Positions 46,532 to 54,900 are shown, counted from the stretch's first letter. The stretch: 64,000 nucleotides of DNA from Candidatus Kuenenia stuttgartensis (GCA_945875585.1 CAMCLK010000022.1:1-64000), one strand, 5' to 3'. A program made the numbers and translations. Notes: generated by a model not told the origin, from the sequence alone.

Positions 46532-47181
46532 GGGCATGCTCCTTGGGCAATTTCCGTGCCCACCGACAGGAAGTGGCGGAGGTATTGCCTGTACCTTCCA
46601 GCGTCGAAATGCACCGAGGCCAGATAAACGACGACAGCGCAGAGCTTTCCGCACAGATGAGGTTTCGGTTCCACGTGCCGCAGAGGTGTAGGCGAAATGG
46701 ATCCACCCGAAAGCCAAACCGCAAAACAAAGAATACCAGCCATCGATGTTGTCCCGCATGCGGCGATGGCCGCTTTGCAGCGCGCTCTGTTCGCATCGGT
46801 AGGATCATTGATCCACGCTCGGGCTGCCTCCAACCCGATAATGTGCTCCGGCTCAACACTCCGGTGGCGGATCGCCTCTCGTACCGAAAGGTAACCCCAC
46901 CATACAGCATCGCGCTTGTCCATAGAATGAGCCATTAGGCGGCGAGCTTCCGCGAGGTGTCCAGCAGCGATAAACCTTTCCAGCGCCACGCCCACCGCCG
47001 GGCGATCGTCTAGTAGGCTTAACGCGCAGGCAGGCAACCGGAACAGAAGGCAGAGGTCTTGTGCCGGCCTCTGAAGGGCGGACGGACTCAAGATTTCCGC
47101 TATCTTCCCGGTCGCATCCATGGGGGCGCGTTCCAAAACCAGACCGGCTTGATTCATCGCACGCAAACCTAAAACTGGCAT
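46522..47181 (-). CDS. DUF6931-like protein, first paralogue
   Basis: This 219-aa protein starts at ATG 47181 behind GGAGG at good spacing; an adjacent GTG is less likely. The pattern ALERFIAAGHLAEARRLMAH followed by MDKRDAVWWGYLSVREA is the hallmark of DUF6931 proteins. The C-terminal half with LCAVVVYLASVHFDAGRYRQ and LSVGTEIAQGACPW also fits. It aligns by eye along its length with the next gene, so the pair arose by tandem duplication. It lacks the GNIWExW tail. No catalytic residues are recognised; an adaptor or structural role in spike loading is a guess. Confidence 0.72.
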   Translation of the reverse strand: MPVLGLRAMNQAGLVLERAPMDATGKIAEILSPSALQRPAQDLCLLFRLPACALSLLDDRPAVGVALERFIAAGHLAEARRLMAHSMDKRDAVWWGYLSVREAIRHRSVEPEHIIGLEAARAWINDPTDANRARCKAAIAACGTTSMAGILCFAVWLSGGSISPTPLRHVEPKPHLCGKLCAVVVYLASVHFDAGRYRQYLRHFLSVGTEIAQGACPWT

Positions 47182-47226
47182 CACACGATTCCTCCAGCCG
47201 GCTAAAAAACCAAATTTAACATCGTT

Positions 47227-47775
47227 TTAAGGCCGATTGTCATCGGGTTTCTTCTTGGGTGGCACATCGGAGGCCTTGTGCGAATCAGACGGAGCCCACC
47301 CCTCCCAGATGTTGCCCGTGGTCCTGATAGGCTCCTGGCCCGCCAGCGGTATGCCCATGACTCCCTTGCGCAGGTCACTTGCCGATAGCAGAACGAATTC
47401 CGGTTTTGCCGGTGGCTTCGACACGATGGGCGACGGGCGCTTAGCCGGTGATGTCTTCGACTGTCCAGTTGGCCGGAGCTTTTCCATCATGGTTGCATGC
47501 GCCTCGAGTAAACCTTTAAAGCCTTCCGCCATCGCGAACTGAACGCGGCTTCTCCGAAGGTTGAACGACTCCTTCGCCTTCACCGCGATCTGTTCGAGGC
47601 CGTTCATCAGGCGTCGGGTCTTGGCCGATTCCCGCATGTCCACCACCAGCGAGCGTCCCATCTCGAGGGCCACGCCTGCTGGTAGCAGCGGTAGCAGTTG
47701 CTCAAGCTTGCCTACCATCATTTCCTCGCACTCAGCAAGGTTCGAAGGCCCCTTGGGCAATTCTCCTTCGTTCAT
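47227..47775 (-). CDS. Cassette protein with helical N-terminus, proline-rich linker and GNIWEGW motif
   Basis: This 182-aa protein belongs to no family I know. Residues about 1-105 are predicted helical, with charged heptad-like runs (MNGLEQIAVKAKESFNLRR). A Lys/Pro-rich linker follows (about 106-128). The C-terminal segment has LLSASDLRKGVMGIPLAGQE and then GNIWEGWAPSD. The last motif recurs at the end of the final cassette gene. No signal peptide or membrane helix is present. It starts 10 bp after the distal-spike gene and ends 45 bp before the first DUF6931 gene. A linker or adaptor that docks onto a shared partner is plausible. Confidence 0.7.
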   Translation of the reverse strand: MNEGELPKGPSNLAECEEMMVGKLEQLLPLLPAGVALEMGRSLVVDMRESAKTRRLMNGLEQIAVKAKESFNLRRSRVQFAMAEGFKGLLEAHATMMEKLRPTGQSKTSPAKRPSPIVSKPPAKPEFVLLSASDLRKGVMGIPLAGQEPIRTTGNIWEGWAPSDSHKASDVPPKKKPDDNRP

Positions 47776-47785
47776 GGTTCTACTC

Positions 47786-48541
47786 CTACTCGATGGTTGT
47801 CATTCCCGCTGTCGAACTGGCTTCCGCGTCGAATGTGTTGGTCACGCCGGTGGCCTCGTTTTCGGTCGTGGCGTCGGCTTCATTAATAAATGTCGCAGTC
47901 GTCGTTGTGATTCCGCTGGCTGCGACCATCATTTTTGTTTCCGCGGAAATGATTTGGTTCGTTTCCGCCCCCACAATTGTGTGGCCAGTGGAACTTACCG
48001 TGCGCGAGTTCATGGCCGTGAACAACTCAAGGATTCCAGCGGTGGTGAGGTTGTAGCTGGCTTCTCCACAAGCCAAGGTAATGCCTGTCGCGGTTATCGA
48101 CAGCATCGTTCCACCCACTTGTAGAAGAATCTGCCCGGGATTCACCTTCACCGATGCCTCCATCCCATCGCCCGAGGCTTTAAGCAACGCCGACGCCATG
48201 CCCAACGACAACACCGATGCAGCCGACCCGAACCCAGTGCCTAAGAGGGCGTTCTCATTGTTCATCATCAAGCTAGAATGGGGACCGTCTCCGCTGGTTG
48301 AAAGGGATATACTTGCCAACGGGCCCGATGCTCCAAGGCTCACCGCTCCCGAACCCGCGCTCGTCACTAGGCCGAGACTGCAGGCATCGGTGGCGATGGC
48401 GGCGCTTTGGCTGGCAGAGATACTGACAATTGATTCCAACCCGAAACTGGTGATGTTGAAGACCCCCGCAAGCGCCGTGAGGTCAACGCAGTTGTAGGCC
48501 TGAAACCAATTTTGCTCGGAGTAATCTCCCTTGGCACCCAT
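47786..48541 (-). CDS. VgrG-like distal beta-spike protein
   Basis: This 251-aa protein is rich in Ser, Thr, Ala and Gly in short alternating beta patterns. Residues about 135-165 read GQILLQVGGTMLSITATGIT, close to the repeating strands of the VgrG C-terminal beta-prism (gp5 needle/DUF2345-like). The C-terminal 80 residues are Thr/Glu-rich. The VgrG encoded two genes upstream ends early, so this may be its needle encoded separately. It could form a trimeric spike extension capped by the PAAR protein. There is no signal peptide. This is structural inference from sequence pattern; a phage-tail-like fibre is an alternative. Confidence 0.65.
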   Translation of the reverse strand: MGAKGDYSEQNWFQAYNCVDLTALAGVFNITSFGLESIVSISASQSAAIATDACSLGLVTSAGSGAVSLGASGPLASISLSTSGDGPHSSLMMNNENALLGTGFGSAASVLSLGMASALLKASGDGMEASVKVNPGQILLQVGGTMLSITATGITLACGEASYNLTTAGILELFTAMNSRTVSSTGHTIVGAETNQIISAETKMMVAASGITTTTATFINEADATTENEATGVTNTFDAEASSTAGMTTIE

Positions 48542-48600
48542 GCGATTGATCCCCCTTTAGCTTTCATAAAAATTTACCAGTGGTTTCCACACGAGGATAG

Positions 48601-50487
48601 TTACCTCCAAAATGCTTTCCCGATTAAAGTGGCAGATTCCCCGACCGTTCTCAATCCCTTTTCGGCCATTTTTGTGGTTTTGTGAGCTGCTCTTATCGCC
48701 AAACTGCGACCAGCGGATTCATCAAGCGCTTTTACACACTCTAGAAGAGTGTCATTGAACTCATTCCCCTTGGCTATCAGCAAGGTCGACATGGCCTCTT
48801 GCTCCGCCTTGATGTCCGCGTCCAATCCAGCCAATAGAGCGGCTATGCCGGCGGCAGAGGGATTAAGGTCGGAAGCGCCGTCACCGTTGGTCGTCGCGAC
48901 GCCCACACCACTTGTAGACTGCATCTGGGCGATGAATTGATCTTGAACCAACGGCAAGTCGGTGAGTTTCCCGTTAATCTCGGATGTTTGGATCAAGATG
49001 AAGTCAAGCTGCTGCTCAAGATTTGTGATGTTTGACACAACTGTTTTTTCTTCAATGCTTCTATTAAGGATTTTAGCCGTTTTTTGTTCCTGTATGGCAA
49101 TCATGATGTCCTGCTGGAGAAGGAAATACCCCTGCAGGGCCATGTTATACTGGGTGGCTTTCACCTGGTATTGCATTCCCACCTGCGCGAGAAGGTTAGA
49201 CTTGTCCCCCTCGGCCACCATCGCCTTCACCTTGGCCAGTTCCTTCTCGTATTCCTCATTCAGCTTGGCAATCTGCTCTTCGGTTTCAGCCTTCAAATCA
49301 TTCAGGCGATCCATCTCGCTGTTGACAATTGCTGTCAGTTCTTCGAGCTTTTGGTTGTACTTTTCGCTCAGACCATTCATTGCGGAGGTGAAACCAAGGC
49401 GGTCTTGTTCCATGCTCGCCTGCAATGCATTCAATTCATCGACCAAAGTCCGGGTATTAGCCTCGAACGTCTTCTGCATCCCTTCAAGTTTGGTCTTAAG
49501 GGCATCCACCTCGGCCTGACTTTTCTGCACATTCGCCTTGTAGGCGTCGCAATCGGCTTGCAATTTGGCCAATTCCTGCTTGAAGCCGGCGATTTCGTTG
49601 TCAAGCGATCCCTTGGCGTTTTGGAGATCCATGAGAGCGGTGGTGTTGCTGTCGATGAGTTGCTTCAATGTGTCGCTATTTCTTTTAAATTCATCCTGCA
49701 TAACCGCGGTCTCGGAGTCGTCGGCGATGAAGGCCTGTGCTTTTGTTTTCTCGTTGTAAAGAAGTTCTTTGGACCACTTGTTCTGGTAGTAGGGAACAAA
49801 GATGAGGAAAATAGCCTCGATGATCTCGACAACGAGTGTCGCCGTGGCGCTCATGCTCGAGGAATACATTTCGACGACCGTGTCGAATACATTTTTCATC
49901 AAAACACTAAGGCAATAAACAAAATAAAAGAAAGATTTCATGGCTGAATCAACCGCTGTCCATTGACTTTGCTTGTCAATGTCGGAGGCGTAGGTAAGGG
50001 TGTTGACGGCCCTGTTGACTGACATCAGGTCGCCCTTTAAGTTCATCTGGGCGGAGTCGCCGAGCATCAACGTGAGGTAACCGTTCCAGTTGACGGCGAA
50101 CCTTTCAGCTTCCGAGGTGACACGAAGGCCCGGTATTCCAGAATTTTGCGTGAAGTATTGATAGTTTCCAGCCCCGATAGCCCTGAGAGCTCCCAGGATC
50201 CTGCTTGTGGTAGTTGGGTTGTAAATGGCATAGTTGGCGATATCTTTTTCCAGCAAAGGGCTTGGGTCAGGCCTCTGATATTGAAAAGTTTTCGTTTCGA
50301 TGTCTATTTTTTCCCACAGCCTGACCATGTCAAGCTGGGCCGTGAGCGATGATCCAAATGAGTTGGTGATTTGGGCGCCAAAAAGGTTTTGGCGCGTGCC
50401 GTTGCCGTTGAAGCTTTGATATGCCGCGCTATTCTCCGAGAGCCAGTCCCGAAACCAAACCAAAGCGTCGCCGCCAAATCCGCTCAT
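48601..50487 (-). CDS. Large protein with two hydrophobic segments and long coiled coil; candidate cargo
   Basis: This 628-aa protein has no family I recognise. Residues 1-180 are mixed. Two hydrophobic segments lie at about 185-207 (FFYFVYCLSVLMKNVFDTVV) and 213-233 (ATATLVVEIIEAIFLIF). A long coiled coil runs from about 265 to 440, with heptads such as LQADCDAYKANVQKSQAEVD. A helical C-terminal region follows. There is no Sec signal. It starts 9 bp after the VgrG stop codon and sits between VgrG and the separate spike domain, a position where T6SS effectors are commonly encoded. The hydrophobic hairpin plus coiled coil suggests a pore-forming or membrane-disrupting effector, or a tape-measure-like structural part. 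No immunity gene is obvious. Confidence 0.72.
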   Translation of the reverse strand: MSGFGGDALVWFRDWLSENSAAYQSFNGNGTRQNLFGAQITNSFGSSLTAQLDMVRLWEKIDIETKTFQYQRPDPSPLLEKDIANYAIYNPTTTSRILGALRAIGAGNYQYFTQNSGIPGLRVTSEAERFAVNWNGYLTLMLGDSAQMNLKGDLMSVNRAVNTLTYASDIDKQSQWTAVDSAMKSFFYFVYCLSVLMKNVFDTVVEMYSSSMSATATLVVEIIEAIFLIFVPYYQNKWSKELLYNEKTKAQAFIADDSETAVMQDEFKRNSDTLKQLIDSNTTALMDLQNAKGSLDNEIAGFKQELAKLQADCDAYKANVQKSQAEVDALKTKLEGMQKTFEANTRTLVDELNALQASMEQDRLGFTSAMNGLSEKYNQKLEELTAIVNSEMDRLNDLKAETEEQIAKLNEEYEKELAKVKAMVAEGDKSNLLAQVGMQYQVKATQYNMALQGYFLLQQDIMIAIQEQKTAKILNRSIEEKTVVSNITNLEQQLDFILIQTSEINGKLTDLPLVQDQFIAQMQSTSGVGVATTNGDGASDLNPSAAGIAALLAGLDADIKAEQEAMSTLLIAKGNEFNDTLLECVKALDESAGRSLAIRAAHKTTKMAEKGLRTVGESATLIGKAFWR

Positions 50488-50496
50488 GAATCCACC

Positions 50497-52149
50497 TCAC
50501 TGCCATTCGATGCTTGATTTCGGTCGCCTGAGAATCTGTGCCATTTCCTGCGTTGTCAGCAGGCGCGACTCGGCGTGGATCAGGATATTCTCCGACCCTC
50601 TGGCGTCCGACATCACGATACGATGAAAGTTATCATGCGCGTTACCGCCCTCGGTTTTGGAATGAAAACCCGACATATAGGTCATTTCGGGTAGTGTGTA
50701 GGGTGTGATGTTGGTCGCGTTGTAGACGCTGCCAATGATGATCGGCCGGTCGGGATCGCCGTGCTCGAACGCCACCACCACCTCGTTGCCGACCCGTGGC
50801 CAGAAGAATGCCCCGTAACCCTTACCAGCCCATGGCTGAGCCACTCGGATCCAGCAGGAACTATTGCCCCCGTTTGAGTCCGCCGAGTCCCACCAGAAAC
50901 GCACTTTCACACGGCCGAATTGATCGATGCGAGCCTCTGTGCCCTCAGGGCCAGTAACGATAGCTGTCTCAACCCCGCCAACCTTAGGCCGTGCCACTGG
51001 AGGCCACGGTTTCTGGGGAACAGCGGCAGGGGCGGCACGAAACCTAGTTGAGCAGCGGATCTCTGGACTTTCGGAAGTCCACCCCACGCCCTCTTGGCGG
51101 GCCTCGTGTTCCACTTCCAGCACGATCCAAATTCCGCTCGACGACGGATGACCTAGAAGCTCGAACAGCACGCCCGGTGCCAAAAGTGTGCTCCGGGCTT
51201 TACCCTGCGCCACTTGAACTTGTGAACCCGCCGCTAAAGCCAAGGCTGCCGCCCTTTTCTGAGCCGAGTCGTACATGCTCGGAATGGCATCTGGATTATC
51301 CAAGCCGGCTTCGTTCAAATGGTCGAAATAGCGTGCGGTACCCAAATCATGTGCCTGCCAAACCGCTTTGAAAGGACTATCGTTCACCGTTGGTATCGCG
51401 TCACCCGGGGCTGGTTTGACACTGGCTTTGCCTTCGAACACCCTGTTGAAAACCTGAAAATGCGTGTCGACGATTCCTACCGCGCCAGTACGGATGCTTT
51501 TGCGAGTGTTCCACTCGTGGATGGTGTCGATGCTGATCGCTGTGCCAGTGACTGCATTATATTGAATTTGTCCCACAGAGGGGTTTGAATGGGTGTTGTC
51601 GGTAATTACCAACTGATGCCCTGCGCGTGAGTGGATCCAGAAATGTGCGAGCCCCTCCTCGCTGCACAGCCGGAAGAAAAACTCAAGGTCGGTTTCCCTG
51701 TACTGAGTGCAGTAATTGCGCGTAGCGGGGAGATTGTTCACCTCAATCAAACCGCCGCCTACGACTGATAAAATGTCCTTAAGAATTTGGGTCGCAGACA
51801 TCGACTGGAAAATCCGTGATCGCTTGTTGAGCGACAGCAACCACAGTTTCGGCCGCAGAGTCAATTCGTACCAGCACATGTCTCGTGCAGGTTCCAGCTC
51901 CGCGATCTCTGCAACCATGCCGTTGAAATAGCGGTAGCCACCTTGGCCCAGATCGCAGGTTACGGTTACCATTTGGCCCAGTAACGAATCTGGGTTTGGA
52001 TCGGGGTTGGCCAAATCAGTAGGGCGCTTCGTCCCCGCGACCACGACATATTCGAAAAGCCCCGAAAAGGTTTCACGCCCTTTGAAGTCAAGGACTACAA
52101 AAACATTTTCGCCAAGAGGGGTTTCAAGGGTGAACGGAACGGTTGGCAC
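50497..52149 (-). CDS. VgrG/TssI-type spike protein, short C-terminus
   Basis: This 550-aa protein starts at GTG 52149, fixed by GAGGAG six bases upstream. The N-terminal gp27-like part includes LETPLGENVF, FRLCSEEGLAHFWIHS and a phage late-control-D-like pattern. The gp5-like OB fold near 400-500 contains DQFGRVKVRFWWDS, CWIRVAQPWAGKGYGAFFWP, RVGNEVVVAFEHGDPDRP and IIGSVYN. These are diagnostic of the T6SS tip protein. It ends soon after GFHSKTEGGNAHDNFHRIVM, so the long beta-prism needle of typical VgrGs is nearly absent. It follows the PAAR gene and precedes the coiled-coil candidate cargo. Confidence 0.95.
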   Translation of the reverse strand: MPTVPFTLETPLGENVFVVLDFKGRETFSGLFEYVVVAGTKRPTDLANPDPNPDSLLGQMVTVTCDLGQGGYRYFNGMVAEIAELEPARDMCWYELTLRPKLWLLSLNKRSRIFQSMSATQILKDILSVVGGGLIEVNNLPATRNYCTQYRETDLEFFFRLCSEEGLAHFWIHSRAGHQLVITDNTHSNPSVGQIQYNAVTGTAISIDTIHEWNTRKSIRTGAVGIVDTHFQVFNRVFEGKASVKPAPGDAIPTVNDSPFKAVWQAHDLGTARYFDHLNEAGLDNPDAIPSMYDSAQKRAAALALAAGSQVQVAQGKARSTLLAPGVLFELLGHPSSSGIWIVLEVEHEARQEGVGWTSESPEIRCSTRFRAAPAAVPQKPWPPVARPKVGGVETAIVTGPEGTEARIDQFGRVKVRFWWDSADSNGGNSSCWIRVAQPWAGKGYGAFFWPRVGNEVVVAFEHGDPDRPIIIGSVYNATNITPYTLPEMTYMSGFHSKTEGGNAHDNFHRIVMSDARGSENILIHAESRLLTTQEMAQILRRPKSSIEWQ

Positions 52150-52201
52150 TTTTTGCTCCTCGACTACAGACCGGCTCCGGTTTTCGCAACGCGGCTGAAA
52201 A

Positions 52202-52225
52202 CATCGGGCCTGTCAGGGCCCGATG
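52202..52225 (-). promoter_or_regulatory. Hairpin spanning the PAAR stop codon, possible attenuator
   Basis: A perfect 9-bp stem (CATCGGGCC/GGCCCGATG) with a 6-nt loop covers the end of the PAAR gene including its stop codon. On the minus strand it is followed by TTTTC. It could terminate part of the transcription before VgrG, or set mRNA stability, giving more PAAR message than VgrG message. Confidence 0.5.
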
Positions 52226-52509
52226 AAAACAGTAGGGGCTCCGGGTCCAACAACGGTTCCGCCGTGCTCGCATAAGTCGCCAACGCGGCAGATAGGCATG
52301 CCCCCAGCACTCACAGTTGGGCTTCCTAAAGCCAAAGAATTCATAGGGCCCACACACACAGCCTCGTCACCCTCGATGATCGCTGGGAGGTTGCAAATGA
52401 ACACGGTTGGACTGCCGGGGCCGATAATCGTCCCACCCACATGTGGCACCACTCCGGTGACCATTGGGCACACATGAGCATCACCGATCATTGCCGCGGG
52501 CATGGGCAT
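52213..52509 (-). CDS. PAAR-domain spike-tip protein
   Basis: This 98-aa protein is a stand-alone PAAR protein. It has two similar repeats, HVGGTIIGPGSPTVFI and EHGGTVVGPGAPTVFI, and metal-ligand candidates in GDAHVCP and GDLCEHGG. Such proteins form a zinc-bound cone on the VgrG tip and sharpen the puncturing spike. The start at 52509 has an in-frame ATG two codons later as an alternative. It is the first gene of the cassette, separated from VgrG by 63 bp. The divergent DUF1501 gene upstream leaves about 220 bp that should contain the operon promoter. Confidence 0.93.
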   Translation of the reverse strand: MPMPAAMIGDAHVCPMVTGVVPHVGGTIIGPGSPTVFICNLPAIIEGDEAVCVGPMNSLALGSPTVSAGGMPICRVGDLCEHGGTVVGPGAPTVFIGP

Positions 52510-52727
52510 GGCTTCGAGTGGCCTTTATCGAGGTTGTCTTGATTGACAACAATGTTCTAGTTCCCGTCTTCGATTGGACAACCGAGCACCGTGAAAATCC
52601 CGGCACTGGCACATCCTTCACCGCTAATTGGCTATCATGATGCTGCACTAGCCGAATCTTCTTGCCTGTGGTCCATTAGTCGGTTAGATTTGTTTGCCTA
52701 CCTCATGGCCACACAGGGCCTTTGCTC

Positions 52728-54056
52728 ATGCTTCATCTAGGATCATTCACCGGCCCGGTCTGCCAAGGTGCGACACGTAGGTCGTTTCTGACAGCCGCGG
52801 GAACCCTTCCGTGGATGCTTGGCCGCACCCGCGCGGAAACGGTACGGCCCGTGAAATCAGTGGTGCTTCTTTGGTTGTGGGGCGGCCCCAGCCATATCGA
52901 TACGGTCGATCCCAAACCCAATGCCCCGGCCGAATACCGCGGGCCGTTTGCCACGATCCCCACGCGAATTCCCGGCGTACGATTCACGGAACTGCTGCCC
53001 AATTTGGCGGCGCGCGCGGATCGTTTTTCTTTGATCCGGTCCCACAAGAACAGCGACGCCGATCATTTGAAAGCTGGAACGATTGGCCTGACAGGGTTTG
53101 CCCAAGGGGCAGATGGCCTCGCGCCGAGCTTTGGTTCGATTGCCGCCAAGGGAATGCACGCGTTTAAGCCGGGGGCCAACAAATCTGGCCTGCCGGGTTT
53201 TGTGGCCACCGGGCGCGGTAACCCGCGCGATGTGGTTGGCCCGTGCAAAGGCTATGGAGGCGGGAACTGGGGAACGGGCTGGGATCCGTTTTTGGTGGGT
53301 TGTTCGCCTGAGGGTGAGGTTGATCTACCAGCCCTCACCTTGATGCCTGGCCTGACTCCCGAGGCATTGTCCGATCGCCGCCGGCTTGTTGGTGCCCTCG
53401 ATGGCGCCCGTGCCGGTTTCGAGGCCAAAGGATGGGCCGAGTCGGCCAATACCGCGTGGAATCTGCTCGATAATCCCGAAGCGCGCCGAGCCCTCGATAT
53501 TGGCAGGGAAACTGTGAAGTCGCGTGAGGCTTACGGCACAACGGCATTTGGCCAAAGCTGTCTGATGGCGCGTCGGTTGGTCGAGTCGGGTGTGCCGTTC
53601 ATTCAGGTCAACTGGAGCCAGTATGTGGAGGCCATGACTCCGAATACAGACTTCGGCTGGGACACCCACATATATAATTTTGAATTGCTTGCCGACCGGC
53701 TTTGCCCCATTCTGGACCGTGCCTTACCGGCACTTCTCGACGACCTGGCCGAACGCGGTCTTCTGGAAGACACCCTCGTGGTAGCCATGGGAGAATTTGG
53801 CAGGTCCCCTCGAATCACCGGGCAGGCGGCACGCGATCACTGGCCTCGATGCTACTTCTCGCTTTGGGCTGGGGGAGGCGTGGTGCCCGGTCGTCTCATT
53901 GGCGAATCTGATTCCCGAGGCGAAGACCCAATCACCGAGCCGATTTATCCTGTGCATGTTGGAACCACCATGATGGAACGGCTTGGATTCGACAGCCAAG
54001 CACGAGCCGAATTGGGTGTTCTGCGCGGTGGCAGGTTGATCCACGAGTTGTTTTGA
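52728..54056 (+). CDS. DUF1501 protein
   Basis: This 442-aa protein is likely to start at ATG 52728 (an in-frame TTG lies 6 bp upstream). The leader has a twin-arginine motif (ATRRSFLTAAG). Canonical blocks are LWLWGGPSHIDTVDPKPNAP, CLMARRLVESGVPFIQVNWS, FGWDTHIYN, VVAMGEFGRSPRIT and ARDHWPRCYFSLWAGGG. It closely resembles the minus-strand paralogue at 59017-60357, and both are followed by a TolB-like propeller gene. It is probably exported with an alkaline-phosphatase-like core; the substrate is unknown. Confidence 0.93.
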   Translation: MLHLGSFTGPVCQGATRRSFLTAAGTLPWMLGRTRAETVRPVKSVVLLWLWGGPSHIDTVDPKPNAPAEYRGPFATIPTRIPGVRFTELLPNLAARADRFSLIRSHKNSDADHLKAGTIGLTGFAQGADGLAPSFGSIAAKGMHAFKPGANKSGLPGFVATGRGNPRDVVGPCKGYGGGNWGTGWDPFLVGCSPEGEVDLPALTLMPGLTPEALSDRRRLVGALDGARAGFEAKGWAESANTAWNLLDNPEARRALDIGRETVKSREAYGTTAFGQSCLMARRLVESGVPFIQVNWSQYVEAMTPNTDFGWDTHIYNFELLADRLCPILDRALPALLDDLAERGLLEDTLVVAMGEFGRSPRITGQAARDHWPRCYFSLWAGGGVVPGRLIGESDSRGEDPITEPIYPVHVGTTMMERLGFDSQARAELGVLRGGRLIHELF

Positions 54057-54064
54057 GGTTGCTG

Positions 54065-54877
54065 ATGGCGATCGTACGGTTGACCACCGATGGAAGGCTG
54101 AAGACGGACCCTCGTCCTGTTCCCGGTACTGGTACGGTCGCATTTTCCGTGCAGGTGGCCCCCAACCTTCTGGCTCTGGCGACTGTGCCTGCCGGGGGCG
54201 GTGCCAACACACGACTGCACCCCTCTTCAACAGGTTCTGAATTCGAGCCGGCATGGTCTGGCGATGGGAAAACGATCGCATTTCTACAGAATCGTGGCAA
54301 CCTGAATCTGAAACTGGTCATTAAGGGCCCAGCGGGCGAATCAATTTTCGATCCGGGAGGCGGCTTTGCCGGCGTGAGGCATCCTACATTTGTCGGTGGA
54401 TCTGGCAAAATTGTTTTCGCGCAAGCGGCACCCGGCGGGCAGCATCTGGCTGGGTGCGATTTTGCTGGCAAGAATCACGCGTTTATCACCAGCGGCGCGG
54501 GGATCGATGAGCATCCCGCAGCCTCACCAGATGGGGCGCGGATTGCGTTTTCTTCCTCACGGGAAGGCATTTTTCAGATCTATGTCGCCGCTGCCGATGG
54601 TAGTGGCGTCCGCCGACTGGCCCGTCACGATGGTTCAGATACAAGGCCGTCATGGCACTCCAGCGGAGCATGGCTTGTTTTTTGCCGACGTACCCTTGGC
54701 CGCCCGTCGTTTTGTCGTCTTGATGTCGCCACGGGTGCCGTGACACCCCTGTTTAGCGGTGCCGGGTTCGACCGTATTGACCACCCCTTTTTCGATCTAG
54801 ATGGCCGCCGGATCTTGTTCGTTGGCGAACAGGGAGGCCGTCAGGATCTTTATGCGCTGCTTGTAGGCGCTGTTTAA
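54065..54877 (+). CDS. TolB-like PD40 beta-propeller protein
   Basis: This 270-aa protein starts at ATG 54065 behind GAGG, 8 bp after the DUF1501 stop codon, so co-expression is likely. It contains PD40/WD40-like repeats typical of TolB C-terminal propellers: SEFEPAWSGDGKTIAFLQNR, DEHPAASPDGARIAFSSSRE, and SDTRPSWHSSGAWLVFCRRT. No signal peptide is evident, unlike the paralogue at 58159-59004. It is probably a protein- or ligand-binding propeller working with the neighbouring DUF1501 protein. Confidence 0.85.
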   Translation: MAIVRLTTDGRLKTDPRPVPGTGTVAFSVQVAPNLLALATVPAGGGANTRLHPSSTGSEFEPAWSGDGKTIAFLQNRGNLNLKLVIKGPAGESIFDPGGGFAGVRHPTFVGGSGKIVFAQAAPGGQHLAGCDFAGKNHAFITSGAGIDEHPAASPDGARIAFSSSREGIFQIYVAAADGSGVRRLARHDGSDTRPSWHSSGAWLVFCRRTLGRPSFCRLDVATGAVTPLFSGAGFDRIDHPFFDLDGRRILFVGEQGGRQDLYALLVGAV

Positions 54878-54900
54878 GCGATTAATTGGAGGATTGCGCG

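Noticed and set aside
46532..46759. Longer N-terminus for the second DUF6931 gene
   Set aside because: The extra 76 residues lie antiphase within the preceding DUF6931 gene, while AAGGAG precedes ATG 46531.
48962..49947. Plus-strand frames opposite the coiled-coil protein
   Set aside because: They are antisense to the heptad repeats, which gives runs of Leu/Phe/Ser. No ribosome binding site or family match was seen.
45824..52509. Prophage tail or eCIS locus
   Set aside because: VgrG and PAAR-type proteins fit these too, but no tube, sheath, baseplate, terminase, capsid or AAA gene accompanies them in the window.
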